A DNA stretch of 64,000 nucleotides, from contig NZ_CP073105.1 in NCBI RefSeq assembly GCF_018138085.1, positions 3,410,001-3,474,000 of the forward strand, read 5' to 3'. Positions 43,499 through 54,167 of this stretch are shown piece after piece (the first letter of the stretch is position 1; every line of letters starts with the position of its first letter). The position numbers were made by a program, and so were the translations under genes. Source of the stretch: Stutzerimonas stutzeri (GTDB taxonomy: Bacteria > Pseudomonadota > Gammaproteobacteria > Pseudomonadales > Pseudomonadaceae). The notes under the pieces are model-generated. The model saw only the letters and a program-made list of their open reading frames with translations, was not told where the DNA came from and searched no databases.

Positions 43499-44744
43499 AA
43501 TTCACCTGTTCGAGATTGGCTGTAAGAGGAGTATTCGCCGTCTGCAGCTTGGCGTAATAAAGAAAAAACGCCGCGGCCATGCCATATACATCGCCGGAAA
43601 ACGTGAGCGCATTTGAAAGCGCGATGTTCAGCATGCTGACCACGAACGACAGTTGAAGCGCGGCCAGAAGACTGCCCTTGCTCGTACACTGGCGCATTAT
43701 CCAGATGAAGCCGCCGTAGAAAATCAGCGCAACGATCGGGGTCAGGAATCCATAGCGATAATAGACACCGAATATGCCGACATCGGCGAGGTAGAAGTGC
43801 GAGTTATATATCCGTGAAAACCCACCATTCCATTGCAGCGACAGCGCGCCCATACCGATGTAATCGTTCGCGCCGATCGCATCCATGATAATCGCGACGG
43901 TCGTGTCACGCACTCCCGGCGCGGACGTCGCGTCGAACAGCAGCGCATCGAATCGAGCGTACTGCTCCTGATAGAACTCCGGCACCAGCAAGTAGGACAC
44001 CACCAGGATCGCGAGCCCCAGCACGCTCATCTTCATCAGCGAGTCGATACGCTTGCGGAAGATCCACACCCCCGCCAACGCCCAGACAAGCATCGTCTGC
44101 CGGGTCTGCATGACCAGCCAGAGGTAGGCGACAAAGTAGAGCAGGATCAACAGCCTGCCGAGCGTCACCCGCTCCTTCATGCTGTACATCACCATGAAGG
44201 CCGCTACCGTGACGAACGGCGAGCCGATACGGAAGCGGTTCGGGCGCAGCAGGTCCTCGTATTGCGTCCAGTCGTCGACCGTGAAGGAAGCCACCTTGTT
44301 CTGCGGAATGATCCCCAGGTAATAAGCGAAGCCCAGGGTGGCGCAGAACAGCGCGACGTAAAGAAAGTACTTGCCCAGCTCTTCCTGGGTGGGCGCCGCC
44401 TTCAGCAGCAGGAACAGCGTGGGGAAGAACACCAGGTACTGGAAGAACCGCCGCTCCTCGAGCAACCCGTAGGCCAGCGGCTGGCCGAAATTCAGGTTGG
44501 CCAGCACGGCGGAAATCAGCGGCAGCAAGCAGCCCATGAAAATGATCCACAGGCTGGTCTTGGACTGATATACCCACTTCCATGCTACGAACAGGCAGGC
44601 CGTGGCCGCGATTACGATCAGCAGGAACAGCTCCTGGAAGTACGGAATCCCCGCCCGCTTGTCGTCCGTCAGGAAGAAGCAGGTGGAGTTCAGCAACAGC
44701 AGCATGAACAGCAGATTCTTGTACGCCAGAACTTTCCTTAACAA
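43461..44744 (-). CDS. O-antigen/EPS polymerase (Wzy-like)
   Basis: The 427-residue protein has about 11 membrane segments and a large periplasmic loop around residues 245-310, the layout of Wzy polymerases, which have little sequence conservation. It would polymerise the repeat units. The best start is a TTG at 44742-44744 with a ggggaaa site; the first ATG in frame is 13 codons later. It is downstream of the sugar-nucleotide genes after a 251-base gap that holds a 7 bp hairpin (44904-44923) but no gene. Confidence 0.75.
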   Translation of the reverse strand: MLRKVLAYKNLLFMLLLLNSTCFFLTDDKRAGIPYFQELFLLIVIAATACLFVAWKWVYQSKTSLWIIFMGCLLPLISAVLANLNFGQPLAYGLLEERRFFQYLVFFPTLFLLLKAAPTQEELGKYFLYVALFCATLGFAYYLGIIPQNKVASFTVDDWTQYEDLLRPNRFRIGSPFVTVAAFMVMYSMKERVTLGRLLILLYFVAYLWLVMQTRQTMLVWALAGVWIFRKRIDSLMKMSVLGLAILVVSYLLVPEFYQEQYARFDALLFDATSAPGVRDTTVAIIMDAIGANDYIGMGALSLQWNGGFSRIYNSHFYLADVGIFGVYYRYGFLTPIVALIFYGGFIWIMRQCTSKGSLLAALQLSFVVSMLNIALSNALTFSGDVYGMAAAFFLYYAKLQTANTPLTANLEQVNYGPFQYRNYKLE

Positions 44745-44995
44745 GCGCTTTCCCCATTCTCCAGGTGTGACGTGGCGAACACTGAACCGAGCCGACGCGA
44801 TTTGAGCGCCGCGGCGGAGGTGGTTCGCCGCGGCCAGGCGTCATGTGCCATGGATGGACAACAACCGCGCCAAAAAAGTCCGCAGCTCTGGGCCTTATGT
44901 GGCCGCGGGCCATTCAGCCCGCGTCGTTGGTCCGGCCTGGCCCGCTATACGACACGCGTCCTTGCGCGATCGCGCGGCGGTGCACGTCGGGCAGA

Positions 44996-45964
44996 TCAGT
45001 GCCGGGCCAGGTGCTGGTTCTCGACGAACCAGCGATAAGCGTCGCGCAGGCCGTCTTCCAGGCTGATGCTCGACTGCCAGCCGAGCGCCTTGAGGCGCGA
45101 AACGTCCATCAGCTTGCGCGGTGTGCCGTCCGGCTTGCTGCTATCGAAAATCAGCTCGCCCTGGTATTCGGTCACCCGGGCGATGGTTTCGGCCAGCTCA
45201 CGGATGCTGCAGTCCACACCGGTTCCCACGTTGATGTGCGACAGCATGGGCTGGGTATGAGCCTGATAGACCTCGTCGTCCAGCTCCATGACATGCACGC
45301 AGGCCGCGGCCATGTCGTCCACGTGCAGGAATTCGCGCTGCGGCTTGCCGCTGCCCCAGATCACCACCTGGTTGTCGCCACGCTGGGTCGCTTCGTGGAA
45401 GCGCTTGAGCAAGGCCGGCACCACGTGACTGTTTTCAGGATGGAAGTTGTCGTTGGGGCCATAGAGGTTGGTCGGCATCACGCTACGGTAGTCGCGGCCA
45501 TACTGGCGGTTGTAGCTCTCGCACAGTTTGATGCCCGCGATCTTGGCAACCGCGTAGGGCTCGTTGGTCGGCTCCAGAACGCCGGTAACCAGCGCCTCTT
45601 CCTTCATCGGTTGTTCGGCGAACTTCGGATAGATGCACGACGAGCCGAGGAACAGCAGCTTCTGCACGTCGTTGCAGTGCGCCGCGTGGATGATGTTCGC
45701 TTCGACCATCAGGTTCTGATAGATGAACTCGGCCGGATAGGTGTTGTTGGCGTGGATTCCGCCAACCTTGGCCGAGGCCATGTAGACCTGATCGATCCGG
45801 TTCTCCGCGAAGAACGCGTTCACCGCGGCCTGGTCGACCAGGTCCAGCTCTTCACGCCCGCGGGTGATCAGATTGGTGTAGCCCAACGCCTGCAGGCGAC
45901 GGACGATTGCCGAACCCACCATGCCACGATGTCCCGCGACAAAAATACGTGCGTCACGATTCAT
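44996..45964 (-). CDS. fcl: GDP-L-fucose synthase
   Basis: The 322-residue SDR enzyme has the NADPH-binding [48 protein letters not shown] and the catalytic Y-x-x-x-K in [16 protein letters not shown]. It converts GDP-4-keto-6-deoxymannose to GDP-L-fucose by epimerisation and reduction. It follows gmd by two bases, so the pair makes GDP-fucose for the polymer. Confidence 0.95.
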   Translation of the reverse strand: MNRDARIFVAGHRGMVGSAIVRRLQALGYTNLITRGREELDLVDQAAVNAFFAENRIDQVYMASAKVGGIHANNTYPAEFIYQNLMVEANIIHAAHCNDVQKLLFLGSSCIYPKFAEQPMKEEALVTGVLEPTNEPYAVAKIAGIKLCESYNRQYGRDYRSVMPTNLYGPNDNFHPENSHVVPALLKRFHEATQRGDNQVVIWGSGKPQREFLHVDDMAAACVHVMELDDEVYQAHTQPMLSHINVGTGVDCSIRELAETIARVTEYQGELIFDSSKPDGTPRKLMDVSRLKALGWQSSISLEDGLRDAYRWFVENQHLARH

Positions 45965-45966
45965 AT

Positions 45967-47091
45967 TCAGTTCTCCACACTCACTGGAATATCAAAGCCG
46001 TGCTCTTTCAGCAGGGCGTGGCGCTGGGCGACCTTGAGATCCTCACGGACCATCTCGGCGCACATTTCCTGCACCGTGATCTCCGGAGTCCAGCCCAGCC
46101 GTTCTTTGGCCCGGGTCGGATCGCCAAGCAAGGTTTCGACTTCCGCCGGCCGGAAGTAGCGCGGGTCGATGCGGACGATCACATCGCCGACGTTGAGCGC
46201 CGGCGCCTTGTCCCCTTCGACGCTGACGACAATGGCGCGTTCATCCACCCCGCTCCCTTCGAAGCGCAACTGGACGCCCAGCTCGGCGGCCGACCACTTG
46301 ATGAACTCACGCACCGAGTACTGCACGCCGGTGGCGATGACGAAATCCTCGGCCTGCTCCTGCTGCAGCATCATCCATTGCATGCGCACGTAGTCCTTGG
46401 CGTGTCCCCAGTCGCGCAGTGCATCGAGGTTGCCCATGTGCAGGCACTTCTCCAGGCCCTGGGCGATGTTCGCCAGGCCTCGGGTGATCTTGCGGGTCAC
46501 GAAGGTCTCGCCGCGGCGTGGCGATTCGTGGTTGAACAGAATCCCATTGCAGGCATACATGCCGTAGGACTCGCGATAGTTGACGGTGATCCAATAGGCG
46601 TAGAGCTTGGCCACCGCATAGGGCGAGCGCGGGTAGAAGGGCGTGGTTTCCTTCTGTGGAATTTCCTGCACCAGGCCGTAGAGCTCGGATGTCGAGGCCT
46701 GATAAAAGCGCGTCTTTTTCTCCAGGCCCAACAGACGGATGGCCTCCAGGATACGCAGCGTGCCCATGCCGTCGACATCGGCGGTGTACTCGGGTGCCTC
46801 GAAGCTCACCGCGACATGGGATTGCGCGCCGAGGTTGTAAACCTCGTCGGGCTGCACTTCCTGGATGATGCGGGTCAGGTTGGACGAGTCCGTCAGGTCG
46901 CCGTAATGCAGCACGAAGTTCTGATGTTCGACGTGAGGGTCCTGATAGATGTGATCGACCCGCTGCGTATTGAACAACGAGGCGCGGCGCTTGATGCCAT
47001 GCACCTCATAGCCCTTTTCCAGCAGAAACTCGGCGAGGTAGGAACCGTCCTGGCCCGTAATTCCGGTGATCAGCGCGCGTTTCTTTTCCAT
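45967..47091 (-). CDS. gmd: GDP-mannose 4,6-dehydratase
   Basis: The 374-residue enzyme begins [26 protein letters not shown] (NADP site G-x-x-G-x-D-G) and has the SDR catalytic set including YRESYG-type segments. It converts GDP-mannose to GDP-4-keto-6-deoxymannose, the first step to GDP-fucose. The start at 47089-47091 is supported by the conserved N-terminus; the longer frame upstream has no family match. Confidence 0.95.
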   Translation of the reverse strand: MEKKRALITGITGQDGSYLAEFLLEKGYEVHGIKRRASLFNTQRVDHIYQDPHVEHQNFVLHYGDLTDSSNLTRIIQEVQPDEVYNLGAQSHVAVSFEAPEYTADVDGMGTLRILEAIRLLGLEKKTRFYQASTSELYGLVQEIPQKETTPFYPRSPYAVAKLYAYWITVNYRESYGMYACNGILFNHESPRRGETFVTRKITRGLANIAQGLEKCLHMGNLDALRDWGHAKDYVRMQWMMLQQEQAEDFVIATGVQYSVREFIKWSAAELGVQLRFEGSGVDERAIVVSVEGDKAPALNVGDVIVRIDPRYFRPAEVETLLGDPTRAKERLGWTPEITVQEMCAEMVREDLKVAQRHALLKEHGFDIPVSVEN

Positions 47092-47256
47092 TTCAGAGTA
47101 CCTGTAAGTTCCAGATGACAAGAGGTGGTGATGCGGGACGACCGGCGGGCGCAAGCGCCATCAGGCGCCGGACACCCCGCGGTCGGTTCGATCGATTGTT
47201 GGCAGTGGACGTTAACGAAGCATGACCGCCCCGCCCGGCACGGACGTACGGACGGC

Positions 47257-48486
47257 TCATGCGAGCATTTCCTCGTACAGCGCCTGGTATTGGCGAGCGA
47301 TGACCGGGCTGTCGAAGGTGCTGGTTATTTTGTCCCGCGCATTGCGCGCGAGCGTCGAATAGTCGGCCTCGCCGGTAATCCACTCGACGCCCTCGGCGAG
47401 GCCTCGGGCTTCGAACGGCGCGGCCTTATAGCCGTCGTGCAGATGGGTGACGATGTCCTTGGGACCGGTCGCATCGAAGCACACCACCGGCGTGCCGCAG
47501 CCCATGGCTTCGGCCAGGGTCTTGCCGAAGGCTTCCATCAGGCTCGGCGCGATGAACACGTCGGCCGCCGAATACAGCAGGCGCAGCGAGATGCTGTCGT
47601 GCAGATAGCCGAACGAGGTGTAGTCGAAGCCCAGGCCATCGGCGATGGACTGGTCCAGCTTGCCGAAGAAACACAGGTGGTACTTGGCCGGGTCGAGGTG
47701 CTCGAGCATCTCGAGGTACTTGCCGAAGCCCTTGTAGGTGTCCTTGGCGCTGGTGCAGCCGGTGAGGATGATCTGCTTCTCGGTGTTCAAGCCGAGCAGT
47801 TGTCGCGCCAGTGATTTGTCCAGCGGGAAGAACTCGCTGGCGTCGACGTTGTTGTGAATGGTGCGCACGTCGAAATCACGGAACAGCAGGCTCTGCCTGG
47901 CCTGCTCGGAGACCCAGTCGCTGATGCCGATCATCTTCATCGACTTGGGCAGGTACTTGCGCTTGCGGTTGAGCACGAAGCGCGACAGGTCCCGATCGGA
48001 GGAGCTGCCGAGCTGCTCGCAGCTCCCGCAGCCGGTGGTGAATTTTTCACAGCCCATGGCGTAATGGCAGCCGCCCGTCATCGGCCACATGTCGCGCATG
48101 GTCCAGACCACCGGCTTATGCAGCTTGGCCAGATGCTTCATGTCGACGAAGCCGCCATTGACCCAGTGCAGGTGGACCACATCGGCCTCGCGGCATTCGG
48201 CGCTGTCGGTAAAGTCCGCGCCCATGACGCCGGCGCTGAACATGCCCGATGGGCGCCCACGGTACAGGCTGGCGAACGCCTGGTCGGCCTGGCTGCGGGC
48301 GATGCTGATGATCTTGTCTTTCTTGCTGCGGCTGACCGAGACCACCGAGGTGTCGCCATGGGTAACCTGGCTATTGGTGTAAACGAGCGAGTCGACACCC
48401 AGCGAGCGCAAGCCCTGGTGCAGCCAGTAGGCACCGCGTGCGGCGCCACCGGTCAATTCGCCCGCGACCAAATGTAAAACCTTCAT
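47257..48486 (-). CDS. GT4-family glycosyltransferase
   Basis: About 409 residues from the ATG at 48484-48486, which lies one base after the upstream flippase stop; a GTG four codons earlier is possible. The protein has a GT-B fold: LHLVAGELTGGAARGAYWLHQGL at the start, a cysteine-rich middle (GGCHYAMGCEKFTTGCGSC), and the C-terminal MEAFGKTLAEAMGCGTPVVCFDAT with the E-x7-E motif. The four cysteines near residue 140 resemble those of Cys-rich WcaC-type transferases. It would add one sugar of the repeat unit. Confidence 0.87.
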   Translation of the reverse strand: MKVLHLVAGELTGGAARGAYWLHQGLRSLGVDSLVYTNSQVTHGDTSVVSVSRSKKDKIISIARSQADQAFASLYRGRPSGMFSAGVMGADFTDSAECREADVVHLHWVNGGFVDMKHLAKLHKPVVWTMRDMWPMTGGCHYAMGCEKFTTGCGSCEQLGSSSDRDLSRFVLNRKRKYLPKSMKMIGISDWVSEQARQSLLFRDFDVRTIHNNVDASEFFPLDKSLARQLLGLNTEKQIILTGCTSAKDTYKGFGKYLEMLEHLDPAKYHLCFFGKLDQSIADGLGFDYTSFGYLHDSISLRLLYSAADVFIAPSLMEAFGKTLAEAMGCGTPVVCFDATGPKDIVTHLHDGYKAAPFEARGLAEGVEWITGEADYSTLARNARDKITSTFDSPVIARQYQALYEEMLA

Positions 48487-48487
48487 A

Positions 48488-49879
48488 TCAATCAACACTC
48501 TCTTGCGGGTGCGGGGTCTCGCGGCGCAGCGCCGCGTACCACCTGCGCGACGCGATCAACACGATCACCATCAACGAGGAATAAATGACGATGCTGGCGA
48601 CGGCGAACGCCTGCACCGTGGCCAGCGCGTTGCCGATCAGCAACGCACCGCCGAACAGCGACAGCACACGCAGACTGGTGCTGAACATCTCGAACAGCAG
48701 GAAGCGGCCTTGCAGTGAAAGCGCCGGCACCGCCACCACACAGGGGCGCGAGACGAAGATCACGTACTCGGCCAACGCCAGCCAACGGGCATACTCGCCG
48801 GCCACGTGCCACTGCTCACCGAACACCAGGGCGAACAACCAGGGCCCGATCACCGCGACCAGCGTGAACGGCACCAGACCGACCAGGCCCAGCGCGGCGG
48901 TGGCTTTGAGCAGCATCGCCGCAACCGGCTCGCGGTCGTGGATGGCGCGGCTGATGCGCGGGTAATAGACATCGGCGACCGATTTGCCGATAAGGTTGGT
49001 CGGCATCGTCAGCGCCTGCTTGCACAGGGCGAAGAAGCCGGCAGCAGCCGGGCCGAAATAGGCGGCCAGTACCAGCGTCGGCAAATGCTGGGACACCGCG
49101 TTTATCAGCATGACCGGCGCGCGAAACTTGGGGAAATCACTGTGCTGACGCGCCAGCTCGAGCATGCCGGGGCTGTCCTGCTCGGCGTCGCCGTGGTGAT
49201 TGTCCGTGTGCGGTTTGGCCCGCAGCATGGCCAACCCCAGCATCGCCGCGTGCAAGGCCTGCTGCAGCGCCGTGGTACAGACCAACACCAGCGCAGAGGA
49301 TTGCAGCAGGCCGGCGACGGTTCGGATCGAGTTGAACAGCAGCGAATGGCCGACCGCCACGCTGGCGGTGATGCGGAAACGCTGGGTACGGAACAGCCAT
49401 TGCTGGCAGATTTCCAGCGCCGCCCCGCAGAACATGACGAACGGGATAAGCATCAGGTAAGGCTGAATGATGCTGATGTCGGCCACCGCCGCCAGCCGCT
49501 CACCGAACAGCTGCAGCGCGAGGGCAACCAGCGTCGCCAGCACCAGTGCCGTCACTAGCGCCAGCCGCACCAACCCACGCGCATCACCATCGCGCTTGGG
49601 CAGCACGATGGCGATGGGGTAGGTCAGCGCGGCGACCGGAATCAACATCATGGTCACACTGAGAAAAGTCCCCAGCACACCATAGGCTTCCGGCCCGTAG
49701 ATACGGGTGATCACCGGCATGAAGGCCAGGGTGATCGCCTGTGCACCCGCGGTGCCGGAAACCACCGTGACGATGTTACGCAGCAGCTTGCTGCGCAGGC
49801 TGCCGTGCCACAGCGCGTTCAGGCGCTCGCGCAACGGAGAGGCGCCGCGCTGCATGCTGGACTGATCGATGGCGCTCAC
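48488..49879 (-). CDS. Oligosaccharide flippase (Wzx-type), main-cluster copy
   Basis: The 463-residue protein has 12 or more membrane segments and the signature VVSGTAGAQAITLAFMPVITRIYGPEAYG. It would flip the repeat unit assembled by the neighbouring transferases and is the most likely Wzx of this operon. The GTG start at 49877-49879 follows a gaggaa site 14 bases after ugd. Confidence 0.88.
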   Translation of the reverse strand: MSAIDQSSMQRGASPLRERLNALWHGSLRSKLLRNIVTVVSGTAGAQAITLAFMPVITRIYGPEAYGVLGTFLSVTMMLIPVAALTYPIAIVLPKRDGDARGLVRLALVTALVLATLVALALQLFGERLAAVADISIIQPYLMLIPFVMFCGAALEICQQWLFRTQRFRITASVAVGHSLLFNSIRTVAGLLQSSALVLVCTTALQQALHAAMLGLAMLRAKPHTDNHHGDAEQDSPGMLELARQHSDFPKFRAPVMLINAVSQHLPTLVLAAYFGPAAAGFFALCKQALTMPTNLIGKSVADVYYPRISRAIHDREPVAAMLLKATAALGLVGLVPFTLVAVIGPWLFALVFGEQWHVAGEYARWLALAEYVIFVSRPCVVAVPALSLQGRFLLFEMFSTSLRVLSLFGGALLIGNALATVQAFAVASIVIYSSLMVIVLIASRRWYAALRRETPHPQESVD

Positions 49880-49893
49880 TCGCCGTTCCTCGC

Positions 49894-51240
49894 TCAGGCC
49901 TGGACCGGCTGACGGCCGACGCCGTAGTAGCTGAAGCCTTCACGCTTGACCTGCTCGCGGTCGTACTGGTTACGTCCGTCGATGATCAGCGGAATGTTCA
50001 GCAGCCGCTTGAGCGCACGGAAATCCGGGCGCCGGAACGGCTTCCATTCAGTGACCAGGCACAGCGCATCGGCATCGATCGCGGCCTCGTACTGACCTTC
50101 TACGATCTGCAGACGACCGTCGGCGAACCAGGCTTCCGGGAACTCCCGGCGAGCGGTCTCGCGAGCGACCGGGTCGAACGCACGCACCTTGGCGCCGGCG
50201 TTGATCAGGCTATTGATCAGCACCACACTCGGCGCCTCACGCATGTCGTCGGTGCCGGGCTTGAACGCCAACCCCCAGACCGCGAACGTACGGCCTTCGA
50301 GATCGCCATTGAAATGAGCGGAAATCTTGTTGAACAACGAATGCTTTTGCTGATCGTTGCGGGCCTCGACCGCCTGCAGCAGCTTGGGCTCGAAATCGTT
50401 CTGGTGGGCGATGTTGATCAGCGCCTTGACGTCTTTCGGGAAGCAGGAGCCGCCGTAACCACAGCCGGCATAGATGAAGTGGTAGCCGATGCGCTCGTCC
50501 GAACCGATGCCCAGGCGCACATTTTCCACGTCCACCTCGAGCCGCTCGCAGAGGCTGGCGATCTCGTTCATGAAGGAGATTTTCGTCGCCAGCATGGCGT
50601 TGGCCGCGTACTTGGTCATTTCCGCGTCGCGGATGCCCATGAACATGGTCCGTGGGCGGTTGCGAATGAACGGCGCGTACAGTGCGCTCATCACCTGGCG
50701 GGCGTGCTCGTTGTCGGCACCGATGACGATCCGGTCGGGGTGCATGAAATCATCCACCGCGGCCCCTTCCTTGAGGAACTCCGGGTTCGATACCACGGAG
50801 AATTCGATGTCGACGCCGCGCGCTTCGAGACGCTCGTTTATCGCGGCGCGCACCAGGTCCGCCGTGCCAACCGGTACGGTCGACTTGTTCACCACGATGG
50901 CCGGCGCGTTCAGCATGTCGCCTATCTGCCGAGCCACTTCCAGGACGTAGCGAAGGTCGGCCGAGCCGTCTTCGCCTGGCGGTGTGCCGACGGCAATGAA
51001 GAACACCTCGGACTGCTCTACCGCTTCGCTCAGCGAAGTCGTGAAATGCAGACGCCCGGCGCTATGGTTCTCCGTGACGATCTCTTCGAGACCCGGCTCG
51101 TAAATAGGCAGAATGCCCTGCTTGAGATTATCGATCTTGGACTTGTCGACATCGACGCAGTAGACCGTGTTGCCCATTTCCGCGATGCAGGCACCGGTAA
51201 CCAGACCGACGTAGCCGCTTCCGACGACGGTGATGTTCAT
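49894..51240 (-). CDS. ugd: UDP-glucose 6-dehydrogenase
   Basis: The 448-residue enzyme has the NAD-binding ITVVGSGYVGLVTGACIAEMG, catalytic C266 in YGGSCFPKDV and the NPEFLKEGAAVDDFMHPDRI motif. It oxidises UDP-glucose to UDP-glucuronate, giving an acidic sugar for the polymer. An aggatcc site precedes the ATG. It starts 149 bases after the kinase gene; the spacer shows no strong terminator. Confidence 0.96.
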   Translation of the reverse strand: MNITVVGSGYVGLVTGACIAEMGNTVYCVDVDKSKIDNLKQGILPIYEPGLEEIVTENHSAGRLHFTTSLSEAVEQSEVFFIAVGTPPGEDGSADLRYVLEVARQIGDMLNAPAIVVNKSTVPVGTADLVRAAINERLEARGVDIEFSVVSNPEFLKEGAAVDDFMHPDRIVIGADNEHARQVMSALYAPFIRNRPRTMFMGIRDAEMTKYAANAMLATKISFMNEIASLCERLEVDVENVRLGIGSDERIGYHFIYAGCGYGGSCFPKDVKALINIAHQNDFEPKLLQAVEARNDQQKHSLFNKISAHFNGDLEGRTFAVWGLAFKPGTDDMREAPSVVLINSLINAGAKVRAFDPVARETARREFPEAWFADGRLQIVEGQYEAAIDADALCLVTEWKPFRRPDFRALKRLLNIPLIIDGRNQYDREQVKREGFSYYGVGRQPVQA

Positions 51241-51389
51241 AGCAGGATCCTCGATTTAGACATTGATGCGGGCGTGCCTCGGCGCGACCCTTGCGGAGGC
51301 CGTTGGCGGTATTACTTGCTGGGCAGTAGTCAATCCGGGCCGGCAACCGCGTTGGCGGCGCCCAGCCCGGCAGGGACAGTGCAACCGGA

Positions 51390-53591
51390 TCAGACCGTTT
51401 GCTGCTCGCTGTACCCGTAGTGGTCGTAGTAGCCACGGAACTGACCGTTCTTCTTGGCCTTCTCGATGTCGACGTGGTTGAGCACCACCCCGATGACCGG
51501 CGCGTTGCTGTTCTGCAACTGGCTGACCCCTTTCTGAACGTGCGGAATCAGGGTGCTGTCGGACTTGACCACGTAGATAACCGCATCGGCGAGCGTCGAG
51601 AGCACGGCCGCATCGCTGACCGCCTGGCTCGGTGGCGAGTCGATGATGATGCGGTCATAACGGCCCTTGACCACCTCGAGCAGCTTGGCGAAGCGCGGCG
51701 AAGACAACAGTTCCAGCGGGTTGGAAGGCACCGCACCGGCGGCGATCATGTCGACGTTGCCGACGCTGTGGATGCACTCTTCTAGCTTGGCGTTGCCACC
51801 GATGAGATTGACCAATCCAGGCGTGCCCGACTTGAAATCGAACGCTTTGTCCAGCGTCGCACGGCGCAGGTCGGCGTCGATCAGCAGGACGCGATGCAGC
51901 TGCCCCATGGCGAACGCCAGGTTGGCCGACACCGCACTCTTGCCCTCGTCCGGCGCCGTGGAGGTCACCACCAGCACCTGGCGTGGCTGGTTGGCCTCGC
52001 TCAGCAGCAGATTGGTTCGGATGGTCCGCACGGCTTCGCAGAAACGCTTGTCGCTGCTGCGCTCGAACAGATGGCTGACTTCCTTGCGCAGCTTGCGCGG
52101 TACTTGCGGAACGATGCCCATGACCGGCAAGCCAAGCTTGTTCTCGACCTCCTCCGAGCTCTTGAAGGTGTTATCGAGAATCTCGCGGATGATCGCCTGG
52201 GCGACGCCCAGTACCAGCGCCAGGAACAGTGCCACCACCAGAATCAGCTTCTTGTTGGGCGCGCTGGGCTCGGTCGGCGGAATGGCCGCATCGACCACGC
52301 GAGCATTGGTGGAGCTCAGATCGGAGGTCGCGGTGGTCTCCTGCAGGCGAGTCATGAAGGTGTCGTACAGGGCGCGGTCGCTTTCGACCTGACGCTGCAG
52401 GTCACGCACCTTGAACTCCTTGCGGGAGATGTCCTGGATGCGGCTCTTGTTCTCGTCGAACGAGGACCGCAGCGAGTTCTCATTGGCCACGGCCAGTTGA
52501 TAGTTGCGCTCGATGCTCGCGACCACCTGCTCGACTTGCTGCTTGAGGCTGGCGGTGGCGGCATTCAGGTCGGAACGCGCCGACACCATCGCCGGGTGGC
52601 GATCGCCATAGCGACGCGACAGGTCTTCCACCCGCGAACGGGCATGCGCCTGGTCAGCCTTGAACTGCTGGATCAGCGGGTGACCCAGCACCGCCGGCAC
52701 GCTGGCGAGACGCTGCCAGCCCTGATCACGCATCGATTGGACCTGACGGTACTGGCTCTCGGCCTCGGCACGCTGACGACGGGCATCGATCATCCGGTCG
52801 CCGGTCAGCGACAGCTCGCTGGCGCTGATGGTGCCGACCCCGTTCAGATCGACCAGCCCTTCGGCGTCCAGGTAAGCCTGGAGCTTGTCCTCGGAATCCT
52901 GCAGGTTCTGGCGCAGCGACACCAGGCGGTCGTTCATCCAGCTGGCGGCAGTCATCGACATGTCGACCTTGGCTTCCAGCTGCGCTTCGATATAAGCCTG
53001 CGCCAACTGGTTGGTCGCTTGCGCAGCGGTCATGCGATCGGCCATGGCGATCGACAGATAGACCAGCTGGCTCTTGCCCTCGACCCACACCGAAGTGCGC
53101 TCCATCAGCGACTGGGTGGCGAAGTCGAGGATTTCCGCTTCGGTGGGCGGCGTAGGCTCTTCGCCGGTCAGCGAATCGATGATGCCGCCGATATCCAGCA
53201 AGGGGCCTGGCTGCTGGCGCAGGTCGAATTCGGGATGCTTGGTCAGATCCAGATCGCGCACCACTCGCTCGGCCACGCCGCGGCTCTGCATCAGGCTGAG
53301 CTGGGTTTGCAGGTATTCACTGAGCTCCACCGGGGTATCCGCCGCGGGTTGGAACGACAGCACGGGCGTGCCCTTGGTCTCGATCAGCACCGAAGCCACG
53401 GCCTTGTAGATTGGCGTCATCCGCGCCAGCAGGAAGACTGTCAGCAGCGCAACGACACCGACCAACAGGACAATGCCCCACTTGCGCGACCAGATGGCAT
53501 GCCAGATTTTCTTCAAGTCTATGAAGTCGCTATCGGTAGCGGGCCCTACGGGCCGCTGCCATGGTCGATCCGGGCGAACTGGGCTGTTCAT
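51390..53591 (-). CDS. Wzc-like polysaccharide co-polymerase and tyrosine autokinase
   Basis: The 733-residue protein has two membrane segments (about 39-58 and 449-469), a periplasmic coiled-coil/GNVR region between them, and a C-terminal BY-kinase: Walker A TSTAPDEGKSA (543-553), Walker A' LLIDADLRR (569-577), Walker B IIIDSPP (648-654). The C-terminus carries a tyrosine cluster (Y721, Y722, Y725, Y727) that is autophosphorylated in such kinases. It controls polymer length together with the Wza-like exporter, whose stop it overlaps by one base (TGATG). Confidence 0.93.
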   Translation of the reverse strand: MNSPVRPDRPWQRPVGPATDSDFIDLKKIWHAIWSRKWGIVLLVGVVALLTVFLLARMTPIYKAVASVLIETKGTPVLSFQPAADTPVELSEYLQTQLSLMQSRGVAERVVRDLDLTKHPEFDLRQQPGPLLDIGGIIDSLTGEEPTPPTEAEILDFATQSLMERTSVWVEGKSQLVYLSIAMADRMTAAQATNQLAQAYIEAQLEAKVDMSMTAASWMNDRLVSLRQNLQDSEDKLQAYLDAEGLVDLNGVGTISASELSLTGDRMIDARRQRAEAESQYRQVQSMRDQGWQRLASVPAVLGHPLIQQFKADQAHARSRVEDLSRRYGDRHPAMVSARSDLNAATASLKQQVEQVVASIERNYQLAVANENSLRSSFDENKSRIQDISRKEFKVRDLQRQVESDRALYDTFMTRLQETTATSDLSSTNARVVDAAIPPTEPSAPNKKLILVVALFLALVLGVAQAIIREILDNTFKSSEEVENKLGLPVMGIVPQVPRKLRKEVSHLFERSSDKRFCEAVRTIRTNLLLSEANQPRQVLVVTSTAPDEGKSAVSANLAFAMGQLHRVLLIDADLRRATLDKAFDFKSGTPGLVNLIGGNAKLEECIHSVGNVDMIAAGAVPSNPLELLSSPRFAKLLEVVKGRYDRIIIDSPPSQAVSDAAVLSTLADAVIYVVKSDSTLIPHVQKGVSQLQNSNAPVIGVVLNHVDIEKAKKNGQFRGYYDHYGYSEQQTV

Positions 53592-54124
53592 CAGAAGAAT
53601 CCTTCGTCGATATTGATCGTGTCGCCGGGGCGAACCTGGGTATCCATGGTGGCCTTCTCTTCGGCGCGGCTACCTTCGGACCCCCGCACGATGGTCATGC
53701 GTTTGGTCGAGGCGCGTTCGGTCAGGCCACCCGCCAAGGCGATCGCACGATCCAGTGTGAGACCGGGCTGGTAGGGATAGCCGCCGGGGAGCTTGACCTC
53801 GCCGGAAATGTAGAACTCGCGGTAGTTGACCACCGATACCGAAACGCGCGGATCGATCAGGTAGCCGTCCTTGAGCTTCTCGACCAGGACATTGCGCACC
53901 TCGCCGGGGGTCTTGCCGTTGGCATCGACCTCGCCGATGAAGGGGAACGTGAAGGTGCCCGCATCGGTCAGGCGTACCTCTTCGAACGAAAGGTCGGGCT
54001 CGCCGTGAACGCTGATGCGGATCACGTCGCCCGAGCCCAGCTTGTACTGCGCGGCGCTGGCAGTCGCACTCAAAGCCAGCAGCAATAACACGGACAGAAA
54101 TTTGAAGATGTTCGGGATGCGCAT
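53591..54124 (-). CDS. Wza-like polysaccharide export protein (short form)
   Basis: The 177-residue protein has a signal peptide (IFKFLSVLLLLALSATASA) with no lipobox cysteine, then a poly-export domain (AAQYKLGSGDVIRISVHGEPDLSFEEVRL) and one SLBB-type domain (FYISGEVKLPGGYPYQPGLTLDRAIALAGG). Classical Wza is longer and lipidated; this short form resembles EpsA/periplasmic exporters that work with a separate outer-membrane barrel, which fits the upstream barrel gene. A strong aaggagg site precedes the ATG at 54124. Confidence 0.87.
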   Translation of the reverse strand: MRIPNIFKFLSVLLLLALSATASAAQYKLGSGDVIRISVHGEPDLSFEEVRLTDAGTFTFPFIGEVDANGKTPGEVRNVLVEKLKDGYLIDPRVSVSVVNYREFYISGEVKLPGGYPYQPGLTLDRAIALAGGLTERASTKRMTIVRGSEGSRAEEKATMDTQVRPGDTINIDEGFF

Positions 54125-54167
54125 GTTCGGCTCCTCCTTAGGCACTGGTTAACGTCCTACCCGGGCC

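Noticed and set aside
51894..53774. A 626-codon open frame antisense to the tyrosine kinase gene
   Set aside because: Shadow frame of a conserved gene on the other strand.
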